This document shows, piece by piece, positions 43,371 to 47,500 of a stretch of DNA of 47,500 nt (the stretch's first letter is position 1; each line of letters starts with the position of its first letter). Source of the DNA: Mesostigma viride. Lineage: Eukaryota > Streptophyta > Mesostigmatophyceae > Mesostigmatales > Mesostigmataceae. A program made the translations under genes and the position numbers. The notes under the pieces are model-generated. The model ran no database searches. It had not been told where the DNA came from and was given only the letters and a program-made list of their open reading frames with translations. The stretch is from NCBI GenBank assembly GCA_009746045.1, contig RPFO01000412.1, forward strand, positions 650,162-697,661. The letters are read 5' to 3'.

Positions 43371-44217
43371 CTTTCTTTGCTCGTTGTCGTTGCGGCGGCA
43401 GCCGCAGCTATGGGTGCTGCGGAGCAAAATCCCAAAAGCACTGGTTGCACTGGCCACTTGGCCAGTGGTGAGACTTCCAGTTGTTAACCGGCCAGGCGTA
43501 GTTCCTCGCTCGGTTAACTAAAAGAAAAGAAAATGATTACCTCCGGTCCGCACCTTTTCCCCAGCTTGGGGTCTTTGGTGGGCCGGATGCCGTGACAGGT
43601 GCTCAACTGTCGCTTGGTCGGCCCAGTGCGCGAGCTGGTGCTCCGTACCTGGGGATGCTTGCACCCCGGGTTGGAGCCGGATGGCTGGCACTGGCGACCC
43701 GTGTCTCGGTCCGCGGCCTGCGGCTTTTTCTTCGGAAATTGCTGCTGGCCAGCAAACTTTGCAATTGCCTTCCGCCGAGGGGGGGTGGTTGGGGCTGGGG
43801 ACGGCGATGGGAAAAGCGCCTAAGCTAGAAATTTTTTCCCCACGCATAGAAACCTCGGGGGGAATGCGGTCTTGGCTGAACGGACTCTCGTTCAGCCAGG
43901 TGCCTGGGGCTGTGGCCTCGGGCATCCGGGCTGGCGGGGCCTGGGCTAGGTCCACGTTTTTTCTCGAAGCACCCCGGGTCTATGGGGAGACGGCCATAGC
44001 GGTACCGACTCGGGGCCCCGAGAGGGGTCATGATAGGCTGGCCGTGCGCAATCGCAGTGCAAATGCGCTGGGCCTTTTTGGGCCTGGCCATGCATCCACA
44101 GCCGCCGGGCACACGCCTCCCGATGTGGGGGGGCTCCCGTTTTGCGGCAGGGCGGTCACTTGTGACAACGAGCAAGGTGGAGTGCGGCTTCAAGGGAAAG
44201 CCAGGGCGGGGGTGATT
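43371..44217. other. GC-rich unique segment X between repeats A and B
   Basis: This 847-bp segment is richer in GC than the flanking A and B repeats and is replaced in the second unit by 48 bp. A 184-codon + frame (43681-44235) and 145- and 132-codon minus frames (43518-43955, 43825-44223) overlap here. None resembles a protein I know and at most one could be real, so none is called. It contains the strong hairpin at 43871-43900. Confidence 0.5.
43871..43900. other. Perfect 10-bp stem hairpin
   Basis: TGGCTGAACG (43873-43882) pairs with CGTTCAGCCA (43889-43898) around the loop GACTCT. One G-T and one C-G pair extend the stem outward. No run of T follows, so a terminator role is not indicated. 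Function unknown. Confidence 0.6.
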
Positions 44218-44340
44218 GGGCAACGTACTTCATGAAGGGCCTTGAACGGCGTGCCTCCGGGCATGTCAATTAGTGTCACATGTATGCTTCCACTTATTGT
44301 TGAAGATGCTGGTTTTTGTGGGAGCTACGTGGGACATGAA
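44218..44340. repeat. Repeat B, copy 1
   Basis: 123 bp beginning GGGCAACGTACTTCATGAAG, repeated at 44792-44914 with no difference that I noticed. It directly precedes the second copy of repeat A. Confidence 0.93.
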
Positions 44341-44743
44341 TCGGGGTTCTTTGAACGGAGTTTCTTCTATACGTGAATGCGGGAACAAGAGGCCGCTGGA
44401 TGAGCGGCTTATAGGTCGTAGTGTTTACTCGTAGCTGTTTGGCTAGAGCTTTTGTGATTAGTAGATGCAATATAGTGCATGGTTGAAAAATGAAATAAAA
44501 TGTGCGTTCCGCGCTTGGGTTGATTATACCCGGGCGGAACGGGGCGTGAGGTGCAGTGCCCCTGAAAAGAACAACCTACGCATTATTTAATACTAGCCGT
44601 GCAGATTCGGGATATTCTACCCCCGGTCTGTACGGTTAGCGTCTTACTAGCATCCACTAAACATAAGGGTTTAATGACGTCAGTTAGCTAGGGATAAGGG
44701 AGGTTTTGCGACTAAAAGCCGCTCTGGCTGGTTTTGTCGGCCT
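44339..44743. repeat. Repeat A, copy 2
   Basis: 405 bp, second copy of 42963-43370. It is followed by 48 bp (44744-44791) in the place of the 847-bp segment X. Confidence 0.93.
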
Positions 44744-44791
44744 GAGCTTTCTTTGCTCCCCACCCACCCACCCGTGTCTTGGTTGCCTCTA

Positions 44792-44914
44792 GGGCAACGT
44801 ACTTCATGAAGGGCCTTGAACGGCGTGCCTCCGGGCATGTCAATTAGTGTCACATGTATGCTTCCACTTATTGTTGAAGATGCTGGTTTTTGTGGGAGCT
44901 ACGTGGGACATGAA
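44792..44914. repeat. Repeat B, copy 2
   Basis: Second copy of 44218-44340. Together the layout is A-X-B directly followed by A-(48 bp)-B: a tandem duplication in which the second unit has lost most of X, or the first has gained it. Confidence 0.93.
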
Positions 44915-45478
44915 GAGTCTTGTTTCATGTAGATCAATAGTGGTGGCCTACCACGAGTCTGTTTCTTGCACAATGTCTTATTACTACATTTGGCAAGTTG
45001 GCCAACTGACCATGTGCAGTATTTCAGTCCTATTATAGCCATTCCATGCAGTGATGGCATGGTTTTTTAACTTACACATACAGTAATGGTGGCAGCGATC
45101 TCTATACCACTGCAAGTGTCAATGTGCATGCATATCTACTTGTGTTATTATCCTTTTCAGGTGTGCACTAATTGTGCATACAACTTTGTTATTTTGTGCT
45201 ATTTACAGACATTATTAATAACAACAGACGTACAATGCTTGTATTTGTATAGGCATGCAGCGACGGCAACGGCAATATTATTTTGATGATGTGTTAAATA
45301 AAGGCAAGTGGTGTTGCAAGAACACAAAAAAAAAATGCCTGATTGGTCAGAATGTTGAAGAACCCCCTGAACCATGCAAAAAACAGCATTTTCAAGAGTC
45401 CCCGTACGATTTGCGTATAATACCCCGTACGAGCGTATTATACCCAATACCCATGGGCCCCGTACCATTGCGTATTGT
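44915..45478. other. AT-rich right part of the hAT element
   Basis: Non-coding, AT-richer sequence up to the right end. It contains several short open frames without recognisable content, and subterminal motifs after 45376 (ATGCAAAAAACAG, GTACGATTTGCGTATAATAC). Confidence 0.5.
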
Positions 45479-45494
45479 GTATGCCTGTACACTG

Positions 45495-45502
45495 GGCTAT
45501 AT
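45495..45502. repeat. Target-site duplication, right
   Basis: GGCTATAT directly abuts the right inverted repeat and pairs with the left copy, one mismatch. Confidence 0.75.
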
Positions 45503-45830
45503 GTCCATGTATACCTAGATGATGGGCCCCACACCAGATATGCATTAGCGTTTTAAGTAGTTAGCCATGCTTTGCCCATGCAGAGAGTTTAGAGTTACTC
45601 TCTGCTGAGACGCCATGCCCTAGCCATTGCCTCGCCATAATCATCTTCCATGCACCCCATGCCAGGCCTTCTAGGTATGATACATCGATCATGGTGGTGC
45701 TGGTGTCGACAGAGTAGGTGGCAGTTTACATCCCCCACCTGCAGGTTGGGAAGCTCAGTGCATGTATTAAAAACCATGCATATCAAGGAGACAACCAGCG
45801 CAGGCCAGAAATCGGTGTAAAACTGGCTTC
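45503..45830. other. Spacer between hAT element and inverted-repeat element
   Basis: Nothing recognisable. AGAAATCGGTGTAAAACTGG (45807) recurs as AGAAATCAGAGTAAAACTGC (45926). Confidence 0.35.
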
Positions 45831-45858
45831 AAATTTCAAATTTCAAAGTTTCGCGCAA
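45831..45858. repeat. Inverted repeat, left arm
   Basis: AAATTTCAAATTTCAAAG, then TTTCGCGCAA. The reverse complement recurs at 46408-46440 with few differences. It includes TTTCGCGC (45849-45856), which fits the E2F consensus. Confidence 0.75.
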
Positions 45859-46055
45859 AGCTAGGCAATCGTAAGGTCGCGGGTCCGGGGAACAGCGGAA
45901 AGGCAACCAATAAGGGCGCGGGATAAGAAATCAGAGTAAAACTGCTGATGAGGCGAGTTTCTATTGGCTTTAATTTGCAGTATTGTACGACAACATGTCA
46001 AGGGTGATGAAAAGTACTGAAGTCGATCGCGGTAGTGTCGCGGAAACGTTTCTAG

Positions 46056-46406
46056 ATGGCGAAGTTAAATAAGAGGTTTACATCCAGCGATATCGGTGAT
46101 TTGAATGGTAGTGCATTGGTGGTACTGCAAGACGGCATTGGACGGAGTTCCCGGTCTGGCAAGCGGATTTTGCATCTCACGTTCAGAAAAGGGCTCGGGT
46201 ACACGACGCGGCGCGACGTTGTAAAATGGCTCGCACAAAAGGAACCTAGGCGCCGCGTTGGTCCTGACGTTGTTTACTCCGTTGGATCTGCATCTACGGC
46301 GTTCGTTGGTTGTTTCGAAAACCGGTCGATGAGATTTAACGGAGAAGTCGGGTATATAATTGATCCTCTTGGTAGATCTCAATTAATCTCTGGCCCCCCT
46401 GTTTGA
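46056..46406 (+). CDS. Unrecognised 116-codon ORF between inverted repeats
   Basis: ATG at 46056 (context TTTCTAGATGGCG) opens a frame that ends at TGA, two bases before the right inverted-repeat arm. The protein is basic (KRILHLTFRKGLGYTTRRD, QKEPRRRVG) with a hydrophobic, Gly-rich C-terminus (MRFNGEVGYIIDPLGRS). I do not recognise a family. Upstream are CCAAT-type boxes in both orientations (near 45907 and 45962). The frame is intact in a neighbourhood of decayed elements, which argues for recent selection or recent arrival. It could be a protein of a small mobile element or chance. Confidence 0.4.
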   Translation: MAKLNKRFTSSDIGDLNGSALVVLQDGIGRSSRSGKRILHLTFRKGLGYTTRRDVVKWLAQKEPRRRVGPDVVYSVGSASTAFVGCFENRSMRFNGEVGYIIDPLGRSQLISGPPV

Positions 46407-46407
46407 G

Positions 46408-46440
46408 TTGCGCGACCTTTGAAATTTGAAACTTGAAATT
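46408..46440. repeat. Inverted repeat, right arm
   Basis: TTGCGCGACC, TTTGAAATTTGAAACTTG, AAATT. It pairs with 45831-45858. The direct repeat CAGAAATCGG occurs outside both arms (45806-45815, 46471-46480) and may be a target duplication, though the spacing to each arm differs. Confidence 0.7.
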
Positions 46441-46608
46441 GGACTCGAGACAATCAGTACAAATCGTCGTCAGAAATCGGAAGAATCCGGACCATGGTAG
46501 CTCGAGCCTGCCGTTATCTTGTATGCGTGTTCGAGTCGTTCAGGATGATGAACCGACATGCCCCTTCTCAGGGATAATAAGTGTTACATATGCTCCTCAC
46601 ATCCCCGT
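46441..46608. other. Spacer between inverted-repeat element and LINE relic
   Basis: No gene or repeat that I can support, apart from CAGAAATCGG at 46471. Confidence 0.3.
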
Positions 46609-46714
46609 GGACTTTTCGTGATAGACTCGGCATGGACACTACCCTAGGCACGACGGGCTCACACCCGGGCGGCCTCCTGGTTTGTCTGTAATATGGAGGC
46701 AGATGGTACGCAAG
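46609..46714. repeat. 106-bp direct repeat, copy 1
   Basis: Begins GGACTTTTCGTGATAGACTC and ends TACGCAAG. It is about 90% identical to 46909-47018, which starts exactly 300 bp later. It runs straight into the reverse-transcriptase fragment. Confidence 0.85.
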
Positions 46715-46908
46715 CGCATGCTCTTCAAGGTCCTCGTCCTCACGGTGCTTACGTATGGCGCCGAGGCGTGGACACTCACGGACACACTGGCAGCTAAGCT
46801 CGACGGCACGTTTTACAGGAATAACAGGATGCTCCGACAGGTCCTGAATGTAGGGTTTTCCCAGCGTAGGTCATTAGAGTCTTTGTATCAGGGTATGCCT
46901 CGTATTTC

Positions 46909-47018
46909 GGACTTTTCGTGATAGACTCGGCATGGACATGTGCTACACTAGACGTGACGGGCTCACCCCCGGGCAGCCTCCTGGTTTGTCTGTAATATGG
47001 AGGCAGATGGTGCGCAAG
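46909..47018. repeat. 110-bp direct repeat, copy 2
   Basis: Second copy of 46609-46714, 4 bp longer (CATGTGCTACACTAG against CACTACCCTAG). It forms the start of the 328-bp insertion. Confidence 0.85.
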
Positions 47019-47240
47019 GATAGATGGCAAGTAGTGATGAAGGAGACCACCCCCAAGCCTGTCGGGGCTCCGCGTGTGACCAAGTATGGCATTCATAGCG
47101 ATTCGGGCCGCGGTGCCCACAACCCTGTAACTAGGACCTAGATAGCTTACTGATACCATCCATTCCATCCCATGTTCCCCTCCCACTGAGGACTTATGCT
47201 CACGTGACGCAGTCACGTGTCTATTAATTAAATCAATTAA
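46913..47240 (+). mobile_element. 328-bp insertion in the LINE relic with 7-bp target duplication
   Basis: TTCGGAC occurs at 46906-46912 and at 47241-47247. Removing one copy and the segment between restores P-R-I-S-D-E-I-R-Q-R-R in frame. The insert starts TTTTCGTGATAGACTCGG and ends in an A/T-rich tail (TTAATTAAATCAATTAA), as short non-LTR or SINE-like insertions do. Its first ~106 bp are repeat copy 2. Its family is not recognised. Confidence 0.82.
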
Positions 47241-47500
47241 TTCGGACGAGATTAGGCAGCGTAGGATAGAATTTGTAGGACATCTTGCTCGCACCAGCCA
47301 GGTCGACACCGCCCTTGGTCTGGCCGGCCCCCAGCGGCTTGGCCAACCAGCCAGGGCGGCATATTTTGACCTGGCCTGGCCCCAAGGACATTCCCAGGAA
47401 GCTAGGTAAACCTGCCATGAACTACACCCAGATGTTGCTGGCCGACCTATAGTGGTCCCAGCTCAGTTTGAACACCGCATCCACTCCCTCTCGGACCCTC

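Larger units (their letters stand above)
40043..45494 (+). mobile_element. hAT-superfamily DNA transposon, 5.45 kb, decayed
   Basis: The left end reads CAGTGAACAGCCATAC (40043-40058). The right end, read inward on the minus strand, is CAGTGTACAGGCATAC (45479-45494): 14 of 16 bases agree and both start with the hAT-typical CAGTG. The flanks are AGCTATAT (40035-40042) and GGCTATAT (45495-45502), an 8-bp target duplication with one mismatch; 8 bp is the hAT rule. Subterminal GCGTAT motifs occur at both ends. Inside lies a hAT transposase broken by several frameshifts, then 2.7 kb with an internal tandem duplication. The element cannot move by itself. Confidence 0.87.
46715..47460 (+). pseudogene. 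LINE (non-LTR) reverse-transcriptase C-terminal fragment, interrupted
   Basis: The frame up to 46912 reads MLFKVLVLTVLTYGAEAWTL, then RMLRQVLNVGF and GMPRISD. This is the end of a LINE reverse transcriptase (Y-G-x-E-x-W-T-L, then L-R-x-I-L and M-P-x-L-S-D). It resumes at 47242 with SDEIRQRRIEFVGHLARTSQ, matching the family's RRLxFxGHxxR motif. A later frame change leads to KPAMNYTQMLLADL and a stop near 47453. The N-terminal polymerase core is absent, so this is a 5'-truncated, dead copy. Confidence 0.85.

Noticed and set aside
43518-44235. Overlapping 184-, 145- and 132-codon ORFs in segment X
   Set aside because: GC-rich DNA commonly gives such overlapping open frames on both strands; none shows a known motif.
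46794-47309. 171-codon minus-strand ORF
   Set aside because: It is antisense to the LINE reverse-transcriptase fragment and spans the insertion border.

Overview
The window is from a GC-rich eukaryotic nuclear genome. It shows GT-AG introns, large intronic minisatellites, a hAT DNA transposon and a LINE reverse-transcriptase relic, with no operons and no bacterial signals. An alga or other protist, perhaps a green alga, is my best guess, but the sequence alone does not settle this.

The main content is one split gene on the + strand, from 394 to 39352. I rebuilt it exon by exon from splice sites, reading phase and family motifs. It encodes a secreted protein: signal peptide (exon 1), an alginate-lyase-like (PF05426-type) domain (exons 2-7), two thrombospondin type 1 repeats (junction of exons 7/8, then exons 8-9), an unrecognised ectodomain (exons 10-11), and a C-terminal tail that looks like a GPI-attachment signal (exon 12). 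Only about 2.2 kb of roughly 39 kb is coding. The middle of the lyase domain, where the family's Asn-Asn-His catalytic segment should lie, is absent between exon 6 (ends 14706, phase 2) and exon 7 (starts 33510, phase 0). Exactly there sits an 18.2-kb, nearly perfect 34-bp tandem array. Either exons were lost from the assembly or the gene is broken.

Most introns carry their own unrelated tandem repeat: 46 bp x ~210 in intron 2 (9.7 kb), 19 bp and 31 bp in intron 3, 28 bp in intron 4, another 28-bp unit in intron 5, 34 bp x ~534 in intron 6, 70 bp and 24 bp in intron 8, a G-rich tract in intron 9, and 41 bp in intron 11.

Downstream of the gene (40035-45502) lies a complete but decayed hAT transposon. 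It has 16-bp CAGTG-type terminal inverted repeats, an 8-bp target duplication with one mismatch, subterminal repeats, a multiply frameshifted transposase and an internal tandem duplication. From 45831 to 46440 a pair of inverted repeats encloses an intact unrecognised 116-codon ORF. The window ends (46609-47460) in a LINE reverse-transcriptase relic, interrupted by a 328-bp insertion with a perfect 7-bp target duplication.
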